Assembly (NCBI GenBank): GCA_002399435.1
Contig: DHDO01000002.1
Span: forward strand, 155,112-168,587
Direction of reading: 5' to 3'
From: Firmicutes bacterium UBA4874
Lineage (GTDB): Bacteria; Bacillota; Clostridia; Caldicoprobacterales; DTU083
Length of the DNA stretch: 13,476 nt
Positions 1-7,081 of this stretch are shown piece by piece. Both the position numbers and the translations under genes were made by a program. Positions within the stretch are counted from its first letter, which is position 1, and each line of letters begins with the position of its first letter. Below the pieces are notes generated by a model. The model was not told the DNA's origin and ran no database searches. It was given only the letters and a program-made list of their open reading frames with translations.

Positions 1-44
1 CTGTGAAAAACCGCCTGCCCGTCGATCCGGGAGTCGCCGATTGA
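1..44 (+). CDS. Possible C-terminal end of an upstream gene (partial, unidentified)
   Basis: One forward frame is open from the window edge and stops with TGA at 42-44, just before the xerD ribosome binding site. The visible tail would end in VKNRLPVDPGVAD. Its codons are G/C-rich in third positions like the neighbouring genes, and the stop lies 22 bases before the xerD start, which suits an operon. A second frame is also open here but runs into xerD, and the third stops at 4-6, so the assignment is weak. The tail is too short to recognise a family. Confidence 0.27.
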   Translation, partial: VKNRLPVDPGVAD

Positions 45-66
45 GGACCATAAGGAGTTTTTATCA

Positions 67-969
67 ATGGGATTTTATTTGAATGAGTACCATGCCTATC
101 TGGAGACAGAAAGAGATTTATCTGCAAATACCATGGAATCCTATTCCGGGGATGTTCAACAATACATAGATTTTCTGATTGCAAGGGATATTACAGATAT
201 TAAACATACTTCCAACGCCGTGGTCGTTTCCTATATGCTGTTTCTGGAGGAGAAAAACAATGCCTCCTCCACCATCCTCCGCAAAATGTCCTCATTAAGA
301 AATTACTATCGCTATCTAATGGTGCAGCAGCGGATCAAAAAGGATCCGATGACCCATTTGAAGACGCCGAAAAGCGAACGGAAAGTCCCCAGTGTTCTGA
401 CTTTTGAAGAAGCGACCAGGCTGTTGAATCAACCAGGCGGAAGCGACCCCAAATCCCTGCGGGACAAGGCGATGCTGGAGCTTTTATATGCAACGGGCAT
501 GCGTGTTTCCGAGCTGATCTCCCTGGATGAAAAGGATCTCGATGCGCAGGCCGGATCCATTACCTGCGGCAGCTCCACAAGAAAGCGAAGCATTCCCATC
601 GCACCTTCTGCAATGCAGTATCTGGAAAATTATATAAATCATGCCAGAGATCAGCTGGTCCAGAATGACGAAGCACTGTTTGTCAATGTTCACGGGAAAC
701 GAATGACCCGGCAGGGATTTTGGAAAATCGTCAAGCATTACAAGGAAACAGCACAGATTGAAAAGGACATTACGCCTCATACCCTGCGCCATTCCTTTGC
801 CATCCATTTGATCGAAAACGGAGCGGATATCCGATCCGTACAGAAAATGCTTGGCCATTCCAATATTTCCACAACGCAGATTTATTGCCATTTGCAGAGC
901 GGAAACAGGAAAACGGTTTCTTCCGGTTCTTTTGAAACCCATTTTGCCGGATCGGAGTCCGGGAAATAA
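67..969 (+). CDS. xerD: XerD-like tyrosine site-specific recombinase with an altered catalytic Lys position
   Basis: Tyrosine recombinase of 300 residues, the usual XerC/XerD length. The family resolves chromosome dimers at dif sites with FtsK. The N-terminal SAM-like core-binding domain spans about residues 5-90 and the catalytic domain about 108-285. Visible active-site residues are Arg146 (ATGMRVSEL), His238 and Arg241 (HTLRHSFA), His264 (LGHSNISTT) and nucleophile Tyr273 (QIYCH). The beta-hairpin that normally reads GKGxKER-PL here reads GSSTRKRSIPI, so the catalytic Lys is Ser169; Arg172 and Lys173 lie close by. The C-terminus also lacks the usual HPRA-like ending. The start is ATG with AAGGAG at 52-57, nine bases upstream. 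Position directly before deoB and a purine nucleoside phosphorylase is a common clostridial arrangement and favours a housekeeping XerD over a phage integrase. Family assignment is firm; full activity is uncertain. Confidence 0.9.
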   Translation: MGFYLNEYHAYLETERDLSANTMESYSGDVQQYIDFLIARDITDIKHTSNAVVVSYMLFLEEKNNASSTILRKMSSLRNYYRYLMVQQRIKKDPMTHLKTPKSERKVPSVLTFEEATRLLNQPGGSDPKSLRDKAMLELLYATGMRVSELISLDEKDLDAQAGSITCGSSTRKRSIPIAPSAMQYLENYINHARDQLVQNDEALFVNVHGKRMTRQGFWKIVKHYKETAQIEKDITPHTLRHSFAIHLIENGADIRSVQKMLGHSNISTTQIYCHLQSGNRKTVSSGSFETHFAGSESGK

Positions 970-1052
970 CCCCTTATGCTTCTGATTTATTTTACTATAT
1001 GAACTGCTTCGATTGGTTAAGATAAGGAGAGGAAAGGAACAGACAGGGAAAA

Positions 1053-2249
1053 ATGAAGAAAGAGAAGAAAAGATGTGCAGGAAAAGTGATCCTGATTGTG
1101 ATGGACAGCGTTGGAGTGGGAGAGCTGCCTGATGCAGCGGAATACGGCGATGCCGGCAGCAACACCCTTGGCCATATCATCCGGGAAAGGAACGGATTGG
1201 AGATTCCAAATCTGATCAAACTTGGAATTGGCAATATCCAGGGAACCGGCATTCCTTATTATGATCCGTCTCCCATCGGCTGCTATGGGAAAGCCCGGGA
1301 AGCTTCCAGAGGAAAAGATACCACTACCGGTCACTGGGAAATTGCGGGGATCCGTCTGGACCGGCCTTTTCCGGTCTATCCGGACGGATTTCCGCCGGAG
1401 GTCATGGAAGCTTTTCAGAAAGCCACCGGCGTATCGTTCCTGTGGAATAAGCCGGCATCCGGGACGGAAATTATTCAGCGCCTGGGGGAGGAGCATCTGA
1501 AAACAGGGAAGTTGATTGTTTATACTTCAGCAGACAGCGTGTTTCAGATCGCCGCCCATGAAGACATTGTCCCAGTGGAAACCTTGTATGGATACTGCAG
1601 AGCCGCCAGAAAAATACTGCAGGGAGAGCACGCGGTGGGCAGAGTAATTGCCCGACCCTTTACCGGAACGCCCGGCCATTTTGTCCGGACCAAGAACCGA
1701 AGGGACTTTTCCCTGCCTCCCGTCGGAAAGACGATTCTCGATGTCCTTTCCGACCATGACATCCCCACGACCGGGATCGGAAAGATTGGTGATATCTTTG
1801 CAGGAAGGGGACTTGCGGCCTCTTTCCATACCAATGACAACGAGGAAGGCATTCATACCACCCTTCAACAGATGAAGGCTCAGCAGTCCGGTCTTGTTTT
1901 TACCAATCTTGTTGACTTTGACATGCTTTATGGTCATCGCAATGATGTCCCCGGATATGCGGGAGCCCTGGAAGCGTTGGATCGAAAAATTCCGGATCTG
2001 ACCGGGACAATGAACGCAGACGATGTTTTGATACTGACGGCAGACCACGGCTGTGATCCGACGGTACCGGGCACGGATCATACCAGGGAATATATTCCGA
2101 TCCTAATCTATGGACAATCCATAAAGCATGGAGTGAATCTGGGGACGCGGGATACGTTCAGTGATATCGGCGCTACGGTTCTGGATCTGCTGGGGATTGA
2201 GCCCTGTCTTAAGGGGTCCGGCTTTCAGGATCAGATTCGAATCCCATAG
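1053..2249 (+). CDS. deoB: Phosphopentomutase
   Basis: Cytosolic Mn-dependent enzyme that interconverts (deoxy)ribose 1-phosphate and 5-phosphate, feeding sugars released from nucleosides into central metabolism. Length is 398 residues, normal for the DeoB branch of the alkaline phosphatase superfamily. Metal ligands match the Bacillus cereus enzyme with nearly constant offset: Asp18 (VMDSVGVG), Asp290 and His295 (LVDFDMLYGH), Asp331 and His332 (TADHG) and His343 (GTDHT). The phosphorylated Thr lies in KDTTTGHWE, most likely Thr90. The N-terminus carries a few extra basic residues (MKKEKKRCAG) before the first strand. A purine-rich tract (1024-1038) and AGGGAA just before the ATG supply the ribosome binding site. 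The next gene, a purine nucleoside phosphorylase, makes its substrate and starts 36 bases downstream, so the two are probably co-transcribed. Confidence 0.96.
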   Translation: MKKEKKRCAGKVILIVMDSVGVGELPDAAEYGDAGSNTLGHIIRERNGLEIPNLIKLGIGNIQGTGIPYYDPSPIGCYGKAREASRGKDTTTGHWEIAGIRLDRPFPVYPDGFPPEVMEAFQKATGVSFLWNKPASGTEIIQRLGEEHLKTGKLIVYTSADSVFQIAAHEDIVPVETLYGYCRAARKILQGEHAVGRVIARPFTGTPGHFVRTKNRRDFSLPPVGKTILDVLSDHDIPTTGIGKIGDIFAGRGLAASFHTNDNEEGIHTTLQQMKAQQSGLVFTNLVDFDMLYGHRNDVPGYAGALEALDRKIPDLTGTMNADDVLILTADHGCDPTVPGTDHTREYIPILIYGQSIKHGVNLGTRDTFSDIGATVLDLLGIEPCLKGSGFQDQIRIP

Positions 2250-2285
2250 GGAAAAAAGGATTACGGACACAAAGAGAGGAATCGT

Positions 2286-3095
2286 ATGTACAGGGAAGCA
2301 GCAGATTTTATCCGAAAGCAATTGCCCCAGGGTATGTCACCGGAAATTGGACTGGTTCTTGGATCCGGGCTCGGTACCCTGGCAGACTCCATGAAAGACC
2401 CGATCATTGTGGATTATGGATCTGTTCCGGGCTTTCCGCAGCCCACGGTGGAGGGGCATAAAGGGCGATTTGTCATCGGGGATTACGAGGGGAAACCGGT
2501 CCTGGTCATGCAGGGGCGCTTTCATTATTATGAAGGGAAGGAAATGGAAGAGGTTGTCCTTCCGATACGGGTGATGAGAGATCTTGGCATAGGGACTCTG
2601 ATTCTTACCAATGCCGCCGGCGGCATCAATACGGATTTTCGGCCAGGCGACATCATGCTGATCACGGACCATATCAATTTAAGCGGTTTAAATCCTCTTC
2701 GCGGTAAAAATTACGATGAATTTGGCCCCAGATTTCCGGATATGAGCAATGCATATGACCCCGGACTGAGGCAAATCACACTGGATGCCGCAAAACAGCT
2801 TGGGATTCCAATTCGAACCGGCATTTATGCCATGATGCAGGGACCCAGTTACGAAACTCCTGCAGAGATCCGAATGCTTCGCACCCTTGGGGCGGATGCG
2901 GTCGGGATGTCCACCGTTCCGGAAGTTCTGGCAGCTGTCCATGCGCAAATGAGAGTTCTTGGAATTTCCTGCATTACCAATATGGCTGCTGGTATTTTAA
3001 AGAAATCACTGACGCATCAGGAGGTTATGGAGACGGCAAATCAGGCAAAAGATAAATTTCTCCAGCTGATCAATGCTGTGATTGCGGCACTTTGA
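2286..3095 (+). CDS. punA: Purine nucleoside phosphorylase (trimeric, PNP/MTAP family)
   Basis: Cytosolic enzyme that splits inosine, guanosine and deoxy forms with phosphate into base and (deoxy)ribose 1-phosphate. Length is 269 residues, typical of the trimeric class. Seen motifs: phosphate-binding GSGLG (Ser27), VPGFPQPTVEGHKG, GRFHYYEG (His80), LTNAAGG, and GPSYETPAE with base-binding Glu190, followed by GMSTVPE (Ser209) and ITNMAAG with Asn232. Glu190, Ser209 and Asn232 correspond to Glu201, Ser220 and Asn243 of the human enzyme with a constant offset of 11. The ATG is preceded by AGAGGAA. It follows deoB in the same direction; together they form a salvage module whose sugar phosphate product is the DeoB substrate. 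The hexameric DeoD type is excluded by these motifs. Confidence 0.95.
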   Translation: MYREAADFIRKQLPQGMSPEIGLVLGSGLGTLADSMKDPIIVDYGSVPGFPQPTVEGHKGRFVIGDYEGKPVLVMQGRFHYYEGKEMEEVVLPIRVMRDLGIGTLILTNAAGGINTDFRPGDIMLITDHINLSGLNPLRGKNYDEFGPRFPDMSNAYDPGLRQITLDAAKQLGIPIRTGIYAMMQGPSYETPAEIRMLRTLGADAVGMSTVPEVLAAVHAQMRVLGISCITNMAAGILKKSLTHQEVMETANQAKDKFLQLINAVIAAL

Positions 3096-3100
3096 CAAAA

Positions 3101-3129
3101 GTATAACTACCTTCCTTGTGGGAAACCTA
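3101..3129 (+). promoter_or_regulatory. Candidate forespore (sigma-F/sigma-G like) promoter before dacF
   Basis: GTATA at 3101-3105 resembles the -35 element of sigma-F/sigma-G promoters. After 14 bases GGGAAACCTA (3120-3129) fits the published Bacillus sigma-F -10 pattern GGNRANANTW with one mismatch. In B. subtilis dacF is forespore-expressed, so a promoter here would make sense. The spacer is slightly short and the consensus is loose. Two perfect TTGACA hexamers also occur (3092-3097 and 3130-3135), neither with a usable -10 at proper distance. Treat as a hypothesis. Confidence 0.25.
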
Positions 3130-3157
3130 TTGACAGAAGCAAACAAGGAGGGATAGA

Positions 3158-4315
3158 ATGAAGAGTTTCCGATACCGCTATCTTACATGGTTTCTTACTT
3201 TTTTACTGGCAATGTCAGGCGTTTCCACAGCCTGTGCCGAGCAACCCCTGGATATCCAGTCAAAATCTGCAATATTGATGGATGATGGAACCGGTACGGT
3301 CCTGTATGAGAAAAATTCCCATGAAAAGCTGCAGATCGCAAGCGTAACCAAAATCATGACCATACTGCTTACACTGGAGGAGATTGACGGGGGCAGACTG
3401 AAGCTGGACGAACCCGTGAATGTCAGCGAATTTGCTGCGTCCATGGGGGGATCTCAGGTATTCCTGCATCCCGGGGAAAAATTGACGGTGGATGCGCTGA
3501 TGAAAGCGATTATTGTGGCTTCCGCCAATGATGCCAGCGTTGCCATGGCAGAAAAAATAGCCGGTGCTCACGAAACCTTTGTTGGCCGTATGAATGAAAG
3601 GGCCGCGGAACTGGGTATGACCGACACCCATTTTGTGAACGCCACGGGGCTGCCAGCGGAGAACAGCTATTCCACCGCATATGATGTCGCTTTGATGTCC
3701 AGGGAGCTATTGAAGCATCCCCTGTTTTTCCGTTGGAGCACCATCTGGGTGGATACGTTGGAGGAAAGCCGGAATAAAACGGAGTTAGCCAATACGAACC
3801 GTTTGATCCGTTTCTATGAAGGAGCCGATGGCATTAAGACCGGATCCACTCAGGACGCCGGTTATTGCCTGTCTGCCACAACAAAACGGGGAAATATGAG
3901 GCTTTTGTCTGTGATACTGAATGCGCCAACGACTCAGGCCCGCTTTTCCGAAGCAACAAAATTACTGGATTATGGGTTTGCCGGTTACGAAACCGTGACT
4001 GTCCTGAAAAAGAATCAGGTTATCCAGGAAAAGGTCCCCGTATCCGGCGGCAAAGGGGAAACGATTCGGGGGATTGCGCCAAAAGCCATGGGGCTCCTGA
4101 TCAAATCCGGTGATTCCAAAAAGTTTGAAAAGGAGATATTGCTGAAGAAAGAGCTGAGGGCACCCATCGATAAAGGACAGAAAATAGGTACATTGAAGAT
4201 CAGGCAGGGAGAAAAAGTACTACAGTCCATGGATATTGTTTCCGATCAGAAAATGGAAAAAGCCGGTTTCAAGGATTACTTTACCAAAATTTTTAACAAA
4301 TGGATAAGAAAATAA
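3158..4315 (+). CDS. dacF: Serine-type D-Ala-D-Ala carboxypeptidase (PBP5/DacF family, peptidase S11)
   Basis: Secreted penicillin-binding protein of 385 residues that trims the terminal D-Ala from peptidoglycan stem peptides and so limits cross-linking. A signal peptide covers residues 1-27 (basic start, hydrophobic core, cut after ACA). The three active-site motifs are present: SxxK as Ser62-Val-Thr-Lys65, SxN as Ser122-Ala-Asn124, and KTG at 227-229. A C-terminal PBP5_C-type beta domain (about 265-365) is followed by a short amphipathic basic tail (DYFTKIFNKWIRK) that fits peripheral membrane anchoring. AAGGAGGGA at 3145-3153 precedes the ATG. Placement after deoB and the nucleoside phosphorylase is the usual location of dacF in Clostridia and Bacillus, but the spoIIAA-spoIIAB-sigF operon that often follows is absent. 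The enzyme class is certain; the DacF name rests on context. Confidence 0.9.
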   Translation: MKSFRYRYLTWFLTFLLAMSGVSTACAEQPLDIQSKSAILMDDGTGTVLYEKNSHEKLQIASVTKIMTILLTLEEIDGGRLKLDEPVNVSEFAASMGGSQVFLHPGEKLTVDALMKAIIVASANDASVAMAEKIAGAHETFVGRMNERAAELGMTDTHFVNATGLPAENSYSTAYDVALMSRELLKHPLFFRWSTIWVDTLEESRNKTELANTNRLIRFYEGADGIKTGSTQDAGYCLSATTKRGNMRLLSVILNAPTTQARFSEATKLLDYGFAGYETVTVLKKNQVIQEKVPVSGGKGETIRGIAPKAMGLLIKSGDSKKFEKEILLKKELRAPIDKGQKIGTLKIRQGEKVLQSMDIVSDQKMEKAGFKDYFTKIFNKWIRK

Positions 4316-4401
4316 ATGGCTTTTGAAAGGTTCGGTCCGGAAAGAAAGCAGCAGGACAAGAGAAGGCAAGAGCCGGACAGGTGGAGAAAACAGGCTTTAT
4401 T

Positions 4402-4429
4402 AAAAAAGTGTGCCGCAGCACACTTTTTT
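4402..4429. terminator. Perfect bidirectional rho-independent terminator after dacF
   Basis: Twelve bases (six A then GTGTGC, 4402-4413) pair perfectly with GCACAC plus six T (4418-4429) around a CGCA loop. The six-T tail on the top strand and six-A lead make it functional in either direction by rule. It lies 86 bases after the dacF stop, separating the upstream unit from the M50/scpAB unit. Confidence 0.88.
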
Positions 4430-4430
4430 A

Positions 4431-4439
4431 TGTTATAAT
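4431..4439 (+). promoter_or_regulatory. Extended -10 promoter for the M50-scpAB-ytfJ unit
   Basis: TGTTATAAT at 4431-4439 is a perfect extended -10 element (TGnTATAAT). No good -35 hexamer exists: the position 17 bases upstream (4411-4416, TGCCGC) lies inside the terminator stem and loop. Predicted transcription start is near 4446, about 24 bases before the ATG at 4470. A sigma-A promoter that relies on its extended -10 is inferred. Confidence 0.62.
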
Positions 4440-4469
4440 GATATGAATTGGTTTTTTGGAGGAAGACAT

Positions 4470-5111
4470 ATGTTGCCAAATCCCAAGGGAATTTTGATAC
4501 GCCTTCCGGCTGTGTTTTTAGCGATGTCCTTCCATGAATTTGCTCATGCATGGACTGCGAACCGCCTGGGAGATCCTACACCGCGCAGGAGTGGCCGCCT
4601 TACCCTGGATCCGTTGGTCCATGTGGATTGGGTCGGCTTCCTTTTGTTCGTTTTTTTCGGGTATGGATGGGCCAAGCCTGTAACGATAAATCCCTCCAAT
4701 TTTCGAAACAAAAAATGGGGAGATATTCTCGTATCCCTGGCCGGGCCCCTGGCCAACTTCCTGCTGGCGGTTCTTGCTGCTGTCGTATATGCTGTGCTGA
4801 TGGACTTTTATGCGTCTTTGCGATATATGAATGTGATACTTGGCATTGTGGACAACATTATCTACCTGAATGTTTTGTTTTTTCTGCTGAACCTGATTCC
4901 CATTCCGCCTTTTGATGGTTACCATGTGCTGAAGGATCTTTTGTTCCGTAAAAACGTCCGAATTTTTGTAAAATATGAACAGTACAGCGTTTTTGTCCTC
5001 TTTGTCTTTGTTTTGTTTGGAATATTCGATTTCGCCCTCCGGAAGCCATCTTCCCTGGTCTATCAGCGACTGGTTTCTTCCGGTCTCGCCTTGATATCCT
5101 TATTCCGATAG
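4470..5111 (+). CDS. Site-2 protease family zinc metalloprotease (peptidase M50, YwhC-like)
   Basis: Polytopic membrane protein of 213 residues. The zinc site HEFAH (residues 22-26) sits in the first membrane helix, and the third ligand is expected at Asp149 in the late helix motif NLIPIPPFDGYHVL, a variant of the M50 NPDG motif. Helices are visible at about 6-28, 54-70, 85-112, 121-144 and 173-195. No PDZ domain is present, so this is the short S2P-like group, not RseP. The substrate is unknown. Start choice: the frame stays open upstream to 4410, but those codons run through the terminator and promoter. GGAGGA at 4458-4463 lies six bases before ATG 4470, making that start clearly best. It is the first gene of the scpAB unit, a frequent neighbour in Bacillota; scpA starts 19 bases after its stop. 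Confidence 0.92.
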   Translation: MLPNPKGILIRLPAVFLAMSFHEFAHAWTANRLGDPTPRRSGRLTLDPLVHVDWVGFLLFVFFGYGWAKPVTINPSNFRNKKWGDILVSLAGPLANFLLAVLAAVVYAVLMDFYASLRYMNVILGIVDNIIYLNVLFFLLNLIPIPPFDGYHVLKDLLFRKNVRIFVKYEQYSVFVLFVFVLFGIFDFALRKPSSLVYQRLVSSGLALISLFR

Positions 5112-5130
5112 AATAGCGGGGAGATGCAAT

Positions 5131-5892
5131 ATGTCGTATCTTGTAAAACTGGATCAATTTGAAGGCCCTCTGGACCTGCTCCTTCATTTGATCTCCAAAT
5201 CAAAAGTTCAGATAGAAGATGTATCCATTACGGAAATTACGGAACAGTATCTGGAAACATTACATACGATGAAGCAATTTGACATTGAGATTGCCAGTGA
5301 GTTTCTGATTATGGCATCCACCCTCCTTTATATCAAATCCTGTCTTCTGATTCCCAAAAGCAAACCAGATCCGGAGGAAGAGGAGGAAACTGATCCAAAG
5401 CAGGAGCTGATTGACAGACTCCAGGAGTACCGTAAATACAAGGAGGCAGGAAATTGGTTCAGGAAAAGGGAAGTGTATTATTCCAGAGTATTCTATAAGC
5501 TTCCTGAGGAGACTTCAGTTGAGGAGAGAAAGGAATTTCTTTCTCCTGATGTTTCTCCTGCGCTTCTGTGCCGGACCTTCATGGAGCTTCTGGATCATGT
5601 AAAAAACAGGGAAAAAAGGAAAGAGAAACCCGTGCCAGTGGTTCATGAAATCAAACGGGATCCGGTCCTGTTAAAGGAACGGGTTACCCAGCTGAGAGAC
5701 TATATTGGTCAGTGTGCCCGGACCACCTTTTTTAAAATGCTTCAAAGCGGAGATCGGGATCATACGAAGGATGAAATCATTGTCACCTTCCTTGCCTTGC
5801 TGGTATTGCTGAAAGAGAATGATATCGTCCTGCAGCAGGAATATCCTTTTGAGGATATTCAGATCATAAGGAAAGGAGTCGTGTATGGATGA
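5131..5892 (+). CDS. scpA: Segregation and condensation protein A (kleisin)
   Basis: Kleisin subunit of the bacterial SMC condensin, 253 residues, the standard length. It bridges the two SMC heads and binds an ScpB dimer to help compact and segregate newly replicated origins. The diagnostic N-terminal motif FEGPLDLLLHLI starts at residue 9, followed by the helical SMC-neck binding region (about 20-75) with IASEFLIMASTLLYIKS. An acidic linker (DPEEEEETDP, about 80-90) precedes the middle ScpB-binding segment, and the C-terminal winged-helix part includes ALLVLLKENDI. A GGGGAG site at 5118-5123 lies seven bases before the ATG. The gene ends inside scpB: the stop overlaps the scpB start by eight bases (ATGGATGA), which implies translational coupling and balanced ScpA/ScpB production. 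Confidence 0.97.
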   Translation: MSYLVKLDQFEGPLDLLLHLISKSKVQIEDVSITEITEQYLETLHTMKQFDIEIASEFLIMASTLLYIKSCLLIPKSKPDPEEEEETDPKQELIDRLQEYRKYKEAGNWFRKREVYYSRVFYKLPEETSVEERKEFLSPDVSPALLCRTFMELLDHVKNREKRKEKPVPVVHEIKRDPVLLKERVTQLRDYIGQCARTTFFKMLQSGDRDHTKDEIIVTFLALLVLLKENDIVLQQEYPFEDIQIIRKGVVYG

Positions 5893-6430
5893 AAGGGAAA
5901 GGATGGCCATCGTGGAATCCATCCTTTTTGTATCCGGCGATCCTGTGAATATCCGGGACATCGCACAAATATTGGACATGGATCTTCGTCTGGTACGTAA
6001 ACTAATGGAAAAAATGACAGACTGCCACAGCTTTGAGCGCCGTGGTCTCCAGGTCATCCGGGTGAATGATACGTATCAGCTGGCGACCCGGCCGGAGTTC
6101 AGCACCTATATCGAAAAATACATTGGTCAGCAATCCATGCAAGTCCTGTCTCAGGCCTGCCTGGAAACCCTCGCTGTCATTGCTTACCGTCAGCCGGTTA
6201 CAAAGAGCGATATGGAAGCCATTCGCGGAGTAAAATGCGATCATACCGTAACAATTCTTCAAAACCGTGGCTACATTCAGGAGGTGGACAGGCTGGACAC
6301 GCCGGGGCGCCCGTACCTCTATGGAACGACGGATCTTTTTTTGCGTAGTTTTGGGCTCTCCAGCATAGAAAATCTTCCCCCCCTGGACCCGGGACAGGAT
6401 CCGGGGCAGTCGGGAGCTGACAATTCCTGA
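5885..6430 (+). CDS. scpB: Segregation and condensation protein B
   Basis: Partner of ScpA in the SMC-ScpAB condensin complex, 181 residues, with two winged-helix domains (about 5-80 and 85-160). Typical features are the N-terminal VESILFVSGDPVNIRDIAQIL, the second-domain LSQACLETLAVIAYRQPVTKSDMEAIRGV (given here as two pieces: LSQACLETLAVIAYRQP and VTKSDMEAIRGV), and the end RPYLYGTTDLFLRSFGL. The acidic, Gly/Pro-rich tail after residue 160 is variable in the family. AAAGGAG at 5872-5878, inside scpA, sits six bases before the ATG, so scpB can be translated independently as well as by coupling. Its TGA overlaps the next ATG by one base. Confidence 0.97.
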   Translation: MDERERMAIVESILFVSGDPVNIRDIAQILDMDLRLVRKLMEKMTDCHSFERRGLQVIRVNDTYQLATRPEFSTYIEKYIGQQSMQVLSQACLETLAVIAYRQPVTKSDMEAIRGVKCDHTVTILQNRGYIQEVDRLDTPGRPYLYGTTDLFLRSFGLSSIENLPPLDPGQDPGQSGADNS

Positions 6431-7077
6431 TGGACCCGTCCTTCCCAACGTATTTTATTTCTGAATTGAGAAAAAATAGAAAAAAGCGTTGGGATGGTGA
6501 TGGATTGTACTTGCTTCTTTTTCTTGCCATACTGCTGGGATTTCTGCTTCTTCTGCTTTTGAGGAAGACGCAGCTGGAGATAAGCATTACTATTGAGCAC
6601 GGGAAAAACATTTCTTTTCTCGCCCTTCGCATGCTGAAATTTATCAGAATACGTGTCAATTTGCCCCTGTTCCTGCACAAAACAGATTCTGACAGAATAA
6701 AAAGTCTATTGTCGGAGGATCATTTGAAGAAGATAAAAAAGGTGATGCGCTTACAAAAAGAAGCGAAACTGCCGCTGAATTATATAAAGTCCGGAATTGA
6801 AATGGATCGTTTAACCGTTTGTACCCGATTCGGTACAGGGGATGCCGCAGTCACCGCATGGCTCAGCGGCGGCCTGTATTCCGCTTTTGCCCTTATTATT
6901 CCATATCTCAAAAACTATTACCACCTGAAAAAGCAAAAGCTGCAAATTGTGCCCTATTACCAGGGCCGGATGTTTGATCTGGATCTTGACTGCATAATAC
7001 AATTTAAAATAAGCCATATTATTATTGCAGGCTTCAAAATGTTGAAACAGGAATTTCAAAAAAGAGTAGGGCGGTGA
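6430..7077 (+). CDS. DUF2953 membrane protein (YtfI-like, sporulation-linked)
   Basis: Protein of 215 residues with a strongly basic N-terminus and one clear membrane helix (about 26-46, LLLFLAILLGFLLLLLL). The rest is predicted to lie on one side of the membrane. The conserved DUF2953 core is visible as TRFGTGDAAVTAWLSGGLYS (about 135-154), followed by the C-terminal strand region FDLDLDCIIQFKISHIIIA. Function is unknown. In B. subtilis the homologue ytfI is adjacent to ytfJ, and the same pairing occurs here, with ytfJ starting four bases after this stop. The start overlaps the scpB stop by one base and has no strong ribosome binding site (GGGAG lies about 15 bases upstream), so translation is probably coupled to scpB. 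I infer a sporulation or germination role from the partner only. Confidence 0.87.
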   Translation: MDPSFPTYFISELRKNRKKRWDGDGLYLLLFLAILLGFLLLLLLRKTQLEISITIEHGKNISFLALRMLKFIRIRVNLPLFLHKTDSDRIKSLLSEDHLKKIKKVMRLQKEAKLPLNYIKSGIEMDRLTVCTRFGTGDAAVTAWLSGGLYSAFALIIPYLKNYYHLKKQKLQIVPYYQGRMFDLDLDCIIQFKISHIIIAGFKMLKQEFQKRVGR

Positions 7078-7081
7078 AAAA

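Noticed and set aside
67..969. Tyrosine recombinase as an integrase marking a mobile element
   Set aside because: Length, motifs and location before deoB and the nucleoside phosphorylase are those of chromosomal XerD; no tRNA, attachment repeats or phage genes are nearby.
3130..3159. TTGACA (3130-3135) and TAGAAT (3154-3159) as a sigma-A promoter
   Set aside because: The hexamers are good and the spacer is 18, but the -10 overlaps the dacF start codon, so the transcript would begin inside the coding region.
4316..4438. A 40-codon frame starting at the ATG that abuts the dacF stop (TAAATG)
   Set aside because: It has only a weak ribosome binding site, runs straight through the terminator hairpin and into the -10 element, and its Lys/Arg/Gln-rich product resembles no family I know.
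4410..4469. Longer N-terminus of the M50 protease from GTG 4410 or ATG 4443
   Set aside because: 4410 lies in the terminator before the predicted transcription start, and neither has a ribosome binding site; GGAGGA fits ATG 4470.
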